A stretch of 64,000 nt of DNA from Desulfocurvibacter africanus subsp. africanus DSM 2603 (GCF_000422545.1 NZ_AULZ01000005.1:124001-188000), one strand, 5' to 3'; counted from the first letter of the stretch, positions 44,840-53,618 are shown. Numbers and translations are program-made. Notes: generated by a model from the letters alone, not told the origin.

Positions 44840-45964
44840 ATGAAACGCATTTTCACGCTGCTGCTCGCGCTGCTCTGCCTCGGCGCGCTCGCCGCCTGCG
44901 GCGATTCCAAGGAAGAAGCCAAGCCGGAAAACGCCCAGGCGCCGGCCGGTGAAACCGCTCAGGCACCCGCCGGCGATCTGCTGGTGGGCTTCGTATACGT
45001 GTCGCCCGTCGGCGACGCCGGATACTCCTATGCCCATGACCTGGGCCGCAAAGCCGTGGAGGACATGGAAGGCGTGACCACCATGTACCAGGAGGCCGTG
45101 CCCGAGGGACCGGACTCTGAGCGCGTCATCACCAACATGGCTCGCAAGGGCGCCAAGCTCATCTTCACCACGAGCTACGGCTACATGGACCCGACCATCC
45201 GGGTCGCCAAGGAGTTCCCCGAGACATCCTTCATGCACTGCTCGGGCTTCAAGACCGCCGACAACGCCGGCAACTACTTCGGGCGCATCTACCAGGCCCG
45301 CTACCTTACGGGCATGGTCGCCGGCTCCATGACCAAGAAGAACATCATCGGCTACGTGGCCGCCTTCCCCATTCCCGAGGTCATCCGCGGCGCCAACGCC
45401 TTTGCCCTTGGCGTGCGCGCGGTGAATCCCGAAGCGCAGGTGCGCGTGGTCTGGACCAAGACCTGGTATGATCCGACCACCGAGAAGGAAGCCGCCAAGA
45501 GCTTGCTCGACGTGGGCGCGGACGTCATCGCCCAGCACCAGGACTCCCCCGGCCCGCAGGAGGCCGCCCAGGAGCGCGGCGCGTACTCCATCGGCTACAA
45601 CTCCGACATGAGTCAGTTCGCGCCCAAGTCCCACCTGACCGCCGCGATCTGGAACTGGAGCGTGTTCTACAAGGACCAGGTTGAGAAGAAACTGAACGGC
45701 ACCTGGAAGCCCGAGTCCCTGTGGTGGGGCATGGAAACCGGCATCGTGGACATCGCCCCCTTCGGCCCCATGGTACCCGAAGAGGTCAAGGCCCAGGTCG
45801 AGGCCGCCAAGCAGAAGATCATCGCCAAGGAGCTGGTGGTCTTTGCCGGCCCGGTCAAGAACCAGAAGGGCGAAGTGGTCATTCCCGACGGCCAGACCGC
45901 CACGGACGAGCAGCTGCTCGGCATGAACTGGTTCGTCCAGGGCGTCGTCGGCAGCACCGAATAA
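44840..45964 (+). CDS. BMP-family nucleoside-binding lipoprotein
   Basis: 374 residues from the ATG at 44840, after AGGAGAGGGG. Lipoprotein signal (LLLALLCLGALAACG) and an acidic Ala/Pro/Glu linker, then the PnrA/Bmp fold: GFVYVSPVGDAGYSYAHDLG, ITNMARKGAKLIFTTSYGY, TGMVAGSMTKKNIIGYV and VIAQHQDSPGPQEAAQERGA. It captures purine nucleosides in the periplasm for the permease-ATPase genes that follow. Confidence 0.94.
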   Translation: MKRIFTLLLALLCLGALAACGDSKEEAKPENAQAPAGETAQAPAGDLLVGFVYVSPVGDAGYSYAHDLGRKAVEDMEGVTTMYQEAVPEGPDSERVITNMARKGAKLIFTTSYGYMDPTIRVAKEFPETSFMHCSGFKTADNAGNYFGRIYQARYLTGMVAGSMTKKNIIGYVAAFPIPEVIRGANAFALGVRAVNPEAQVRVVWTKTWYDPTTEKEAAKSLLDVGADVIAQHQDSPGPQEAAQERGAYSIGYNSDMSQFAPKSHLTAAIWNWSVFYKDQVEKKLNGTWKPESLWWGMETGIVDIAPFGPMVPEEVKAQVEAAKQKIIAKELVVFAGPVKNQKGEVVIPDGQTATDEQLLGMNWFVQGVVGSTE

Positions 45965-45991
45965 CGTGACGCTACGAAATGTGACGGTACA

Positions 45992-47047
45992 ATGCGCCTT
46001 ACGGTGACAAAACGGCAGGAGCCCTGGAAGTGGGGCTCCTGCCTTATTTTTCCGGCCGCCCTGGCCTTGGCCCTGGGACTGTCCGCGTTGCTGCTCGCCC
46101 TGCACGGCAAGCCGCCGCTCGAAGGCATGCGCCTGCTGTTCGAAGGGGCCTTTGGCTCCATGCACTCCCTGGAAGATTCCCTGCGCAAGGCCGTGCCCCT
46201 GTTCCTGGCCTCGCTCGGCGTGGCCGTGACCTTCCGCATGCAGGTCTGGAACATCGGGGCCGAGGGCCAGTTCGCCCTGGGCTGCATCGGCGCGACCTGG
46301 GCCGTGCTGACCTTCCCCAACCTGCCCATGCCGCTCATGCTCACGCTCATGCTCCTGTGCGCGGCCGCGGCCGGAGCCCTGTGGGCATTGGTGCCCGCCC
46401 TGCTCAAGACCAGGCTCGGCGTAAGCGAGATCATCACCTCGCTCATGCTCAACTACATCGGCATCCTGCTCCTGGAGTATCTGGTCTACGGGCCCTGGAA
46501 GGACCCGGCCAGCTTCGGCTTCCCCATGACCATCGAGTTCCCGGTCGCCGCGACAATCCCGCGCTTACCCGGCACGCGCCTGCACTGGGGACTGGCCCTG
46601 TGCGCCGTCTTCGCCGTGCTGATCCATGTGCTCTTCCGCCACACGCGCATCGGCTACGAGCTGCGCGCCAGTGGCTCCGGCGCGCGCGCCTCGCGCTACG
46701 CGCGCATGAACTACAATTTCCTGGTCGTGCTCTCCATGCTCATCTGCGGCAGCCTGGCCGGCATCGCCGGTTTCGTGGAGATCTCGGCCGTGGTGGGCCG
46801 CTTGCAGCCCAGCGTCATGGCCGGCTACGGCTTCACGGCCATCGTGGTGGCCTGGCTGTCCAGGCTGCAACCGCTGGTCATCGCCCTGGTCAGCGTGCTG
46901 CTCGCGGGCCTGCGAGTGGGCGTGGAGAACCTCATGCTCGACCTGCAGGTGCCCGCGGCCTTCGGCGGCATCATCGAAGGCCTGGTGCTCCTCACGGTCC
47001 TGTCCGGGCAATTCTTCCTGATCTACAGGATCAAGCGGGTCGAATAG
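45992..47047 (+). CDS. Nucleoside ABC transporter permease 1 (BmpC/NupP-like)
   Basis: 351 residues with eight to ten membrane helices. Family motifs: FRMQVWNIGAEGQFALGCIGA, TRLGVSEIITSLMLNYIGIL, GYELRASGSGARASRYARMN and the final GIIEGLVLLTVLSGQFF. This is the first of two different permeases of the BMP-type uptake system. The start codon at 45992 has no strong ribosome site. Confidence 0.92.
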   Translation: MRLTVTKRQEPWKWGSCLIFPAALALALGLSALLLALHGKPPLEGMRLLFEGAFGSMHSLEDSLRKAVPLFLASLGVAVTFRMQVWNIGAEGQFALGCIGATWAVLTFPNLPMPLMLTLMLLCAAAAGALWALVPALLKTRLGVSEIITSLMLNYIGILLLEYLVYGPWKDPASFGFPMTIEFPVAATIPRLPGTRLHWGLALCAVFAVLIHVLFRHTRIGYELRASGSGARASRYARMNYNFLVVLSMLICGSLAGIAGFVEISAVVGRLQPSVMAGYGFTAIVVAWLSRLQPLVIALVSVLLAGLRVGVENLMLDLQVPAAFGGIIEGLVLLTVLSGQFFLIYRIKRVE

Positions 47048-47158
47048 CAGGCCAGTAGGCCAGCTAGGCGAAGAGAATCGAGGGCGCTGCCGCAGGGTAT
47101 GGTAGGAAACCCTTTACTTTGGGTCAGCCGAATCTAGCTTGAATAACGAGGAGCAGTT

Positions 47159-47902
47159 GTGACCGCTGAAGGCGACAAGGACATAGCGGGATTGAAGGCC
47201 ATAGGCCGCATCGTGGACGAAATTCTGAGCCTTTTGTGCGCCGAGGTGCGCGCGGGCGTGACCACGGCCGAGCTCGACGCCAAGGCCGGGCTGTGGCTCG
47301 CGGAGCGGGGAGCGCTGCCCACGCCCAAGCAAGTCTATGATTTTCCGGGCAATCTGTGCATCAGCATCAACGACGAGGTGGTGCACGGCATTCCATCCGA
47401 ACGGGAGATCCGGTCCGGCGATCTGGTCAAGCTGGACCTGACCGCGGACAAGGACAGCTATGTGGCCGACGCCACGCGCATGGCCTCCGTTGGGCCCATG
47501 GACAAGCACGTGCTGAAGCTGGCCCGATGCGCCGAGGCGGCCTTGGGCAAAGGGTTGGAGCAAGCCCGCGCCGGCAAGCGCTTGCGCGACATCGGCCGGG
47601 CCGTGGAGGCCGAAGTGCGCCGCCAGGGCTTCGCGATCATACCGCCGCTTCAGGGCCATGGCGTGGGACGCACCGTGCACGAATTGCCCAACGTGCCCAA
47701 CTACGACGACCCAGCCGCGACCCAGGAACTGCACGAAGGCCTGATCATCACCCTTGAGCCCATCATCAGCATGGGCAAGCCGGATATTCGTCAGCTCTCC
47801 GACGGCTGGACCCTCAAGACGCGCGACGGCTCGTATTCGGCGCACTACGAACAGACGATCATGGTCACCAAGGGCGCACCCCTGGTGCTTACGGCTCAGT
47901 AG
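47159..47902 (+). CDS. map: Type I methionine aminopeptidase
   Basis: 247 residues from a GTG with GAGGAG ahead. The metal ligands can be placed: Asp pair in KLDLTADKDSYVADATR, His in HGVGRTVHELPNVPNY, Glu in LIITLEPIISMG and Glu in SAHYEQTIMV. It removes the initiator Met from new proteins. Its position inside the nucleoside transporter gene set is odd. The stop TAG (47900-47902) shares its last two bases with MITE copy 3, which separates it from the second permease gene. Confidence 0.95.
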   Translation: MTAEGDKDIAGLKAIGRIVDEILSLLCAEVRAGVTTAELDAKAGLWLAERGALPTPKQVYDFPGNLCISINDEVVHGIPSEREIRSGDLVKLDLTADKDSYVADATRMASVGPMDKHVLKLARCAEAALGKGLEQARAGKRLRDIGRAVEAEVRRQGFAIIPPLQGHGVGRTVHELPNVPNYDDPAATQELHEGLIITLEPIISMGKPDIRQLSDGWTLKTRDGSYSAHYEQTIMVTKGAPLVLTAQ

Positions 47903-48027
47903 AGCAGATTGCTTTTAAGATGCCCGCTCCGGCGTTGACGGCGCAAGTGAATTGCGCCTACGCCGAAGCTAGCGGCAAGCCATGCCGACGCATAGCTTGC
48001 AGAGCATTTTCAAAAGCAAATGCTCTA
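47900..48027 (+). repeat. 128-bp MITE-like repeat, copy 3
   Basis: TAGAGCAGATTGCTTTT at the left and GCAAATGCTCTA at the right, bounded by TA on both sides. The first three bases form the stop codon of map. Confidence 0.9.
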
Positions 48028-48127
48028 GCCTTGGCAAGGCTCACCGGTCTGCCCGCGGCCGCACACCCCAGCGCCACGCGGCCCCACGACCGCGAAAATG
48101 AAATGTTTTTGAGGAAAGGATGGGGGT

Positions 48128-48175
48128 CCGGGGGAAGGGAAACCCCTTTTGCAAAAGGGGTTTCCCTTCCCCCGG
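48128..48175. repeat. 48-bp perfect palindrome
   Basis: CCGGGGGAAGGGAAACCCC, then TTTTGCAAAA, then the exact complement. It lies 19 bases before the second permease's start codon, over its leader. Confidence 0.9.
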
Positions 48176-48194
48176 CCGCCGGAGGCATCATCCC

Positions 48195-49115
48195 ATGTCC
48201 ATAGATCTTCTTCTTCCTCTTCTCGCGGCGGCGGTGCAGTCGGGCACTCCGATCCTGTACGCCACGCTGGGCGAGATGTTCACCGAGCGCTCGGGCGTGC
48301 TGAATCTGGGCGTCGAGGGCATGATGATCGTCGGCGCGCTGTTCGCCTTCGTCACGGCCAAGCTCACGGGCTCGCCCTGGCTGGCCTTCATGGTCGGCGG
48401 GCTGGCGGGCATGCTGTTCAGTTCGCTGCACGGCCTGGTCTGCCTGGTCTTCCAGGGCAACCAGGTGGTCTCGGGCCTGGCCCTGACCATCCTGGGCGTG
48501 GGCCTGGCCAACTACCTGGGCACACCGCACGTAGGCCTGCCCGCGCCGGGCTTCTACCCCTTCGCCGTGCCGTTCCTGAGCGACATCCCGGTGCTCGGCC
48601 GGGTGCTCTTCCGTCAGGACGCCCTGGTGTATCTGTCCTACTTCATGCCCGTGCTGTACTGGTGGGTCTGGAAGCGCACGCGTTTCGGCATGGCCGTCGA
48701 GGCCTCGGGCGAGAACCCGCGCGCCGCGTCGGCGGCGGGCCTCAACCCGCGCCGGCTGCGTTGGGCGGGCATACTCATCGGCGGCATGCTGGTGGGCTTC
48801 GGCGGGGCCTATCTGTCGCTGGCCTACACGCACTTGTGGACCAACGGGCTGACCGCCGGACGAGGCTGGATCGCCGTGGCCCTGGTCATATTCGCTTTCT
48901 GGCGGCCGGAGCGGGCCGTGCTTGGCGCGTACCTGTTCGGAGGCGTCATGGCCTTCCAACTGCGCCTGCAGGCCACGGGAACGGATCTGCCTTCGTCCAT
49001 GCTGCTCATGCTGCCTTACGCCCTGACCATCCTCGTGCTGCTCTTCTCGGCCGTGCGCGGCAAGGGCGTAGAGGCCCCGGCGGCTCTGGGCGACAACGTG
49101 GAGCCGGAGGGCTAG
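48195..49115 (+). CDS. Nucleoside ABC transporter permease 2 (BmpD/NupQ-like)
   Basis: 306 residues from the ATG at 48195, nine bases after GGAGG. About eight helices. Signature LYATLGEMFTERSGVLNLGV, then EGMMIVGALFAF, VEASGENPRAASAAGLNPRR and GAYLSLAYTHLWTNGLTAGR. Partner of permease 1 in the same importer. Separated from permease 1 by map, a MITE-like element and the 48-bp palindrome. Confidence 0.94.
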   Translation: MSIDLLLPLLAAAVQSGTPILYATLGEMFTERSGVLNLGVEGMMIVGALFAFVTAKLTGSPWLAFMVGGLAGMLFSSLHGLVCLVFQGNQVVSGLALTILGVGLANYLGTPHVGLPAPGFYPFAVPFLSDIPVLGRVLFRQDALVYLSYFMPVLYWWVWKRTRFGMAVEASGENPRAASAAGLNPRRLRWAGILIGGMLVGFGGAYLSLAYTHLWTNGLTAGRGWIAVALVIFAFWRPERAVLGAYLFGGVMAFQLRLQATGTDLPSSMLLMLPYALTILVLLFSAVRGKGVEAPAALGDNVEPEG

Positions 49116-49117
49116 CC

Positions 49118-50773
49118 GTGATCGACAAACTCAAAGAAAAGATCTTCTACGCCCGCGCCAAGGCCAAGAAGGAACGCACCGCGCATTTCCGTGAAGGCCT
49201 GGAGCACAACCCCCTGGTGCCCAAGGTGTTCGTTCCCGAGAGCTTCGCTGCTGTCGGCTCGCCCATGGGCGAGCCGGCGGGCATGCGCGACGGCCATCCC
49301 GTGGTGCGCCTGGAGGGCATCAGCAAGTCCTTTGGCAAGGTCAAGGCCAACCAGGACATCAGCCTGGAGGTCTATCCAGGTCAGATACTGGCTTTGCTGG
49401 GCGAAAACGGCGCAGGCAAGTCCACGCTCATGTCCATCCTGGCCGGGCGTTATCAACCCGATTCCGGGACCATCCACATCGCCGGTGAGCCCGTCAGGTT
49501 CACCTCGTCCAGGGACGCCATCGCCGCGGGCATCGGCATGGTCTACCAGCACTTCATGCTCGTGGAGACCATGAGCGTGGCTCAGAACGTGCTGCTGGGC
49601 CAGGAAGGCGGCTTCATCCTCAATCCGAAGGAGATGGAGGAGCGCGTGGGCCGCCTGGCCGAACGCTACAGCTTGGCCCTTGATCCGGCCGCGCGCGTGG
49701 GCACTTTATCCATGGGCGAGCGCCAGCGCGTGGAAATCCTCAAGCTGCTCTACCGCGACAGCCGCGTGCTCATCTTCGACGAGCCCACCGCCGTGCTCAC
49801 CCCGCCCGAGGTGGCCCAGCTCTTCCCGGCTCTGCGCGCCATGGCCAATGTCGGCAAGGCCATCGTGTTCATCTCCCACAAGCTGGAGGAAGTCCTGTCC
49901 CTGGCCGATGACGTGGCCGTGCTGCGCCGGGGCCGGATAGTGGACAAAGTGAGCGTCAAGGACGTTTCCTCCAAGGCCGATTTGGCCAACCGCATGGTCG
50001 GCAAGGAAGTTCTGCTGGAGGTCGACAAGCAGCCGGTGGAAGTCGGCGAGGTGCTGCTGGAGATCGAAGGACTATCGGGCCACGGCCTCAAGGACATCGA
50101 TCTGCGTGTGCGGCGCGGCGAGATCGTGGCTATCGTGGGCGTGGCCGGCAACGGCCAGAAGGCCCTGGCCGAAGTACTGGCTGGCCTGCGCGAGCCGCTC
50201 GCGGGCTCGGTGAACCTCCTGGGCAAGCCCTGGAAGAAATTCTTCTCGCGGGCCTCCTGGCGGCGCACCGTAAGTTACGTGCCCGAGGACCGCCAGGGCT
50301 TGGCCACGGTCAAGGACCTGAACCTCGTGGACAACGTGCTGCTCACCACACGCAGGGGCTTCACGAGTGGGCCGTTCCTGCGCAAGGGCCGCGCGGCCAA
50401 GGTCACGGACTGGCTCATCCGCAACTTCAACGTGCAGCCCGGCGACGCGGCGGCCCAGGCCGGCCAGCTTTCGGGCGGCAACCTCCAGAAGTTGGTGCTC
50501 GCGCGCGAGTTCTACCGCGAGCCGCAGCTCATCATCGCCGAGCAACCCTCGCAGGGCCTGGACGTGGGCGCGACGGAAGAAGTCTGGCGCCAGATCCTGG
50601 CCGCGCGCAACAACGCGGGCCTGCTGCTCATCACCGGCGACCTAGGCGAGGCCCTGCAGCTCGCCGACCGCGTGGCGGTCATGTTCGAGGGCCGCTTCAT
50701 GGGCGTCTTCCCGGTAAGCGACCAGGAGAGGGTCGACAAGATCGGCCTCATGATGGCAGGCGTAAAGGACTGA
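49118..50773 (+). CDS. Nucleoside ABC transporter ATPase, tandem domains (NupO-like)
   Basis: 551 residues from a GTG just after GGAGG. An N-terminal extension of ~65 residues is followed by two ATPase domains. The first has LLGENGAGKSTLMSILAG, LSMGERQRVEILK and LIFDEPTAVLTP. The second has a degenerate Walker A (GVAGNGQKALAEVLAG) and LSGGNLQKLVLAREF, as usual in this class, where only the first site is fully active. It energises uptake through the two permeases. Last gene of the plus-strand locus. Confidence 0.95.
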   Translation: MIDKLKEKIFYARAKAKKERTAHFREGLEHNPLVPKVFVPESFAAVGSPMGEPAGMRDGHPVVRLEGISKSFGKVKANQDISLEVYPGQILALLGENGAGKSTLMSILAGRYQPDSGTIHIAGEPVRFTSSRDAIAAGIGMVYQHFMLVETMSVAQNVLLGQEGGFILNPKEMEERVGRLAERYSLALDPAARVGTLSMGERQRVEILKLLYRDSRVLIFDEPTAVLTPPEVAQLFPALRAMANVGKAIVFISHKLEEVLSLADDVAVLRRGRIVDKVSVKDVSSKADLANRMVGKEVLLEVDKQPVEVGEVLLEIEGLSGHGLKDIDLRVRRGEIVAIVGVAGNGQKALAEVLAGLREPLAGSVNLLGKPWKKFFSRASWRRTVSYVPEDRQGLATVKDLNLVDNVLLTTRRGFTSGPFLRKGRAAKVTDWLIRNFNVQPGDAAAQAGQLSGGNLQKLVLAREFYREPQLIIAEQPSQGLDVGATEEVWRQILAARNNAGLLLITGDLGEALQLADRVAVMFEGRFMGVFPVSDQERVDKIGLMMAGVKD

Positions 50774-50843
50774 GCTTTTCCCCACGCTATTCGTGGAGAG
50801 AGCGCTGCCCACCAGACCGGTCCCCTCTCTATACCTATCCTTC

Positions 50844-50971
50844 TAGAGCATTTTGCTTTTGAAAATGCTCTGCAAGCCATGCGTTAGCATGGCTTGCAGC
50901 CGCGTAGGCGTAGGCGCAATTCACTTGCGCCGTCAACGCCGGAGCGGTCGTCTTAAAAGCAATCTGCTCTA
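50844..50971 (-). repeat. 128-bp MITE-like repeat, copy 4
   Basis: Minus-strand copy: left end TAGAGCATTTTGCTTTT, right end AAAAGCAATCTGCTCTA, both within a CTAG-like context, so the TA boundaries are visible on both sides. Confidence 0.9.
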
Positions 50972-50986
50972 GGTTTCGCGGATGAA

Positions 50987-51044
50987 CCGAGAGAGGGCGC
51001 TGCCCTCTCTCGGACTCTCTCCCGGCAGGGAGCGCCCCTCCCTG
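50987..51044 (+). repeat. 3' double stem-loop repeat (after the nucleoside ATPase)
   Basis: CCGAGAGAGGGC-GCT-GCCCTCTCTCGG then GCAGGGAGC...CCCTCCCTGC, followed by T-rich sequence. Core identical to 37041-37099 in inverted orientation. Confidence 0.85.
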
Positions 51045-51229
51045 CATCCCCATTTTCATTTCATTTGGAAGGTGCTGTAAGGGAAAGGGCAGCCGGTTTC
51101 TCCGGTCGCATACGGGAATTTGGGGACGAGTTGACCCGCGAGGCGTAGCAGCGCGCGCTATTCAACGGCGCGGACTACTGAAGAAAACCTTTCCGAACAT
51201 CAGCCCGTCGCGCGACGGGCCGCCAATTC

Positions 51230-51493
51230 TTACTGCCGACTGCGGATGAAGTCCGCAAGCACGCGCAGGCTGGCCAGCACTCGGCGGGCCACGTTCTGGT
51301 CGTCGATGCGCACGCCGTAGTGCGCCTGCACGGCCACCACGATTTCCACGGCATCCAGGCTGTCCAGGCCCAGCGGCGAGTCCGGGCCGATGAGCGGGGC
51401 CTCGGGCAGCACTTCCTCTGGCACGTCTTGCACATTGCAGGCCTTGACGATGATCGACTGGAGCTCGTGCTCCAGGGCATGGGCAGCATTCAT
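51230..51493 (-). CDS. Acyl carrier protein (specialised)
   Basis: 87 residues from the ATG at 51493, with GAGGA ahead. Four-helix carrier with the phosphopantetheine site at the Ser of SPLGLDSLDAVEIVVAVQAH, and VRIDDQNVARRVLASLRVLA after it. The broken D-S-L/E pattern and alkaline helix III distinguish it from housekeeping AcpP. It is the last gene of a five-gene minus-strand set with a two-part ABC exporter and a BtrH-like protein, so it probably carries an acyl group handed to a product made by that cassette. Confidence 0.9.
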   Translation of the reverse strand: MNAAHALEHELQSIIVKACNVQDVPEEVLPEAPLIGPDSPLGLDSLDAVEIVVAVQAHYGVRIDDQNVARRVLASLRVLADFIRSRQ

Positions 51494-51523
51494 GACGTTG
51501 GTCCTCACCGGCGCGGCCGGGTT

Positions 51524-52813
51524 TCAGGCGCGCTCCCGCGACAGGGCCAGCCAGGCCGCCGTGGCCGTGGCCAGGAAGAAGCCCAGCAGCAGGAGCATGT
51601 GCGAACTTACGGAGACAAGGGAGCCTCCGCGTACAAAAATCTCCAGGAAGCCGTCAAGGCCCCAGGCCAGGGGCGAGGCGCGGCTGACGGCGCGCATGGT
51701 GTCGGACATGACGTAGACCGGAACCATGACTCCGCCCAGGGCCGCCGCGATGACCACCGAGACCGCGCCGAACAGCGCACCCTGATCGCGGGTGCGCGCC
51801 AGCGCACCCACGAGGATGCCGAAGCCCGAAGCGGCCAGGGCCGCGCACAAGGCCAATGCCGCTGCCGCGATCGGGCTGCCGGCCAGGGTCAGCCGGTCCA
51901 CGCCCAGGAGCGGGAGCACGGCCGCGCCCATGGCCAGCATGAGCGCGAACTGGAGCAGGCAGACCAGGGCGAAGGCGAGCACCTTGCCGGCCAGGATGGC
52001 CGCCAGCGGGGCGGGCGAGACCATGAGCCGCAGCATGGTGCGGCTCTGGCGCTCGCGGATGAGCGCGCCCGAGAGCGGCACCACGATGAAGAACATGCCG
52101 AACAGGGACCAGGCCGGGACGTTCTGCTGCGTGGAGGTTGGCAGTCTGGTCAGGCCGCTCATGCCGGCCGGTTCCTGCTCCAGAGCCAGCAGCCGGTGCG
52201 GCGTATCGGCCTGGGGTGGTTCTGACCCTGCGGGCTGGTTGAGCAGCCGGTTGACGATCTGGCGGTAAGCCTCGCTCAGGGCAGTAAGCTCCACGGCCAT
52301 GAGCGCCTGCTCCATGGCGCTGCGCACCGCCTGGTGCAGGGCGCCCTGCACCGCAGGATCATAGAGCAGCACCAGCCCCGGCTGCCCGCCATCGGGCCTG
52401 TTCTTGCCAGCCAGGTCGGCCCTGGCGGCCTCGCCAGCCCGTTTCGTGATGTTCTCGCTGATGCCTTGGGGCACGACAACGGCGAACTGGTAGCGGCCCT
52501 GAGCCACGGACTGGCGGGCGGATTCGCGGTCCAATGGGCGACCGTCCAACTCGCGCAGCAGGCTCACCGAACCATGGTCTCCGAGGCCCTGTTCCAGGGA
52601 GCGGCCAAGCCGTCCGCCGTCCTCGTCGACAAATAGCAGCTCAAGCCGTCCCTGACCCCAGCCCAGGCCGCCCGTGGTGCGCAGGATGTTGTCCTGCACC
52701 AGGGAGACCACCAGCACCAGGGCCGCGGGCATGAGGAAGAGCACGGCCAGGCCGGCCTTATCGCGGGAAAGTTCGCGCAGTTCCTTGAAGAATGTGGCGA
52801 CCAGGGCGCGCAT
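51524..52813 (-). CDS. ABC-2-type exporter permease
   Basis: 429 residues. N-terminal helix (GLAVLFLMPAALVLVVSLVQ), a large extracytoplasmic domain (~40-225), then five helices with PLSGALIRERQSRTMLRLMV (ABC-2 loop) and SPLAWGLDGFLEIFVRGG. This layout is that of YhaP/NatB/DrrB-like exporters with one large loop. Three bases separate it from the ATPase gene; ACP follows 30 bases on. It likely exports the lipidic product of the cassette. Confidence 0.9.
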   Translation of the reverse strand: MRALVATFFKELRELSRDKAGLAVLFLMPAALVLVVSLVQDNILRTTGGLGWGQGRLELLFVDEDGGRLGRSLEQGLGDHGSVSLLRELDGRPLDRESARQSVAQGRYQFAVVVPQGISENITKRAGEAARADLAGKNRPDGGQPGLVLLYDPAVQGALHQAVRSAMEQALMAVELTALSEAYRQIVNRLLNQPAGSEPPQADTPHRLLALEQEPAGMSGLTRLPTSTQQNVPAWSLFGMFFIVVPLSGALIRERQSRTMLRLMVSPAPLAAILAGKVLAFALVCLLQFALMLAMGAAVLPLLGVDRLTLAGSPIAAAALALCAALAASGFGILVGALARTRDQGALFGAVSVVIAAALGGVMVPVYVMSDTMRAVSRASPLAWGLDGFLEIFVRGGSLVSVSSHMLLLLGFFLATATAAWLALSRERA

Positions 52814-52816
52814 GGC

Positions 52817-53608
52817 CTACCCGTCGCGCAGGGCGCGGCCCGTGAGGGCCAGATACAGTTCGCCCAGGTCCGCGCAGCCGTGCTCCGACAGCAGCGCGCC
52901 GGGTGCGCCCTGAGCCACGGCCACGCCGTGGTCCATGATGATGACCCGGTCGCAGAGGCGTTGGGCCTCTTCCATGACATGGGTGGTGTAGAGCATGGTC
53001 ACGCCGTCGGCCTTGAGCGCCAGGAGCCGCTCCATGATGAGGTTGCGCGACTGGGTGTCTACGCCCGCCGTGGGCTCGTCCAGGAAGACGAAGCGCGGGC
53101 CGTGCACTAGGCCGGCGGAGAGGTTGAGACGGCGCTGCATGCCGCCAGAGAAGGTCCCCGCGCGGCGCTGGGCGTGATCGGCGAGATTCGTGAAGCTCAG
53201 GGCCTCGTCCACCCTGCGGGCCAGCTCGCGGCCGCCCAGGCCTTGCAGGCTGGCGAAGTAGGTCAGGTTCTCGCGGGCGGTTAGGCTCGGGTACAGAGCG
53301 ATGTCCTGGGGCACGGTGCCCAAAAGCGGCCGCACCAGGCCGGGCCGGGCCAGGGCGTCGCAGCCGAAGATGCGCAGCCGGCCCTGGCGGGGCGAAAGGA
53401 GCGTGCTCATGATGGACACGGCCGTGGTCTTGCCCGCGCCGTTCGGCCCCAGCAGGCCCACGATCTCGCCCCGGCCCGCGCGCACGTCCAGTCCGCGCAA
53501 TGTGGGAGCCGCGCCGTGGCCGTAGTCGTGGACCAGGCCCGTGGCTTCCAGGGGCACGGCATCCAGATCGATATTCGCCTGGCGGGAGGAACGGTCGTCA
53601 AGGAGCAT
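52817..53608 (-). CDS. ABC-2 exporter ATPase
   Basis: 263 residues. Walker A GLLGPNGAGKTTAVSIM, Q-loop VPQDIALYPSLTARENL, signature FSGGMQRRLNLSAGLV, Walker B FVFLDEPTAGVD and switch His in YTTHVMEEAQ. Typical CcmA/NatA-type exporter ATPase. ATG at 53608, 10 bases after the BtrH-like gene. Works with the permease encoded next. Confidence 0.95.
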   Translation of the reverse strand: MLLDDRSSRQANIDLDAVPLEATGLVHDYGHGAAPTLRGLDVRAGRGEIVGLLGPNGAGKTTAVSIMSTLLSPRQGRLRIFGCDALARPGLVRPLLGTVPQDIALYPSLTARENLTYFASLQGLGGRELARRVDEALSFTNLADHAQRRAGTFSGGMQRRLNLSAGLVHGPRFVFLDEPTAGVDTQSRNLIMERLLALKADGVTMLYTTHVMEEAQRLCDRVIIMDHGVAVAQGAPGALLSEHGCADLGELYLALTGRALRDG

Positions 53609-53618
53609 GCGGTCTTAC

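Noticed and set aside
50774-50843. A further copy of the double stem-loop (GAGAGAGCGCTGCCCACCAGACC)
   Set aside because: Similar in words but the stems do not pair properly; at best a decayed copy.
35741-50971. CRISPR-like array from the repeated 128-bp units
   Set aside because: Copies are kilobases apart, in both orientations, with no regular spacers and no cas genes.
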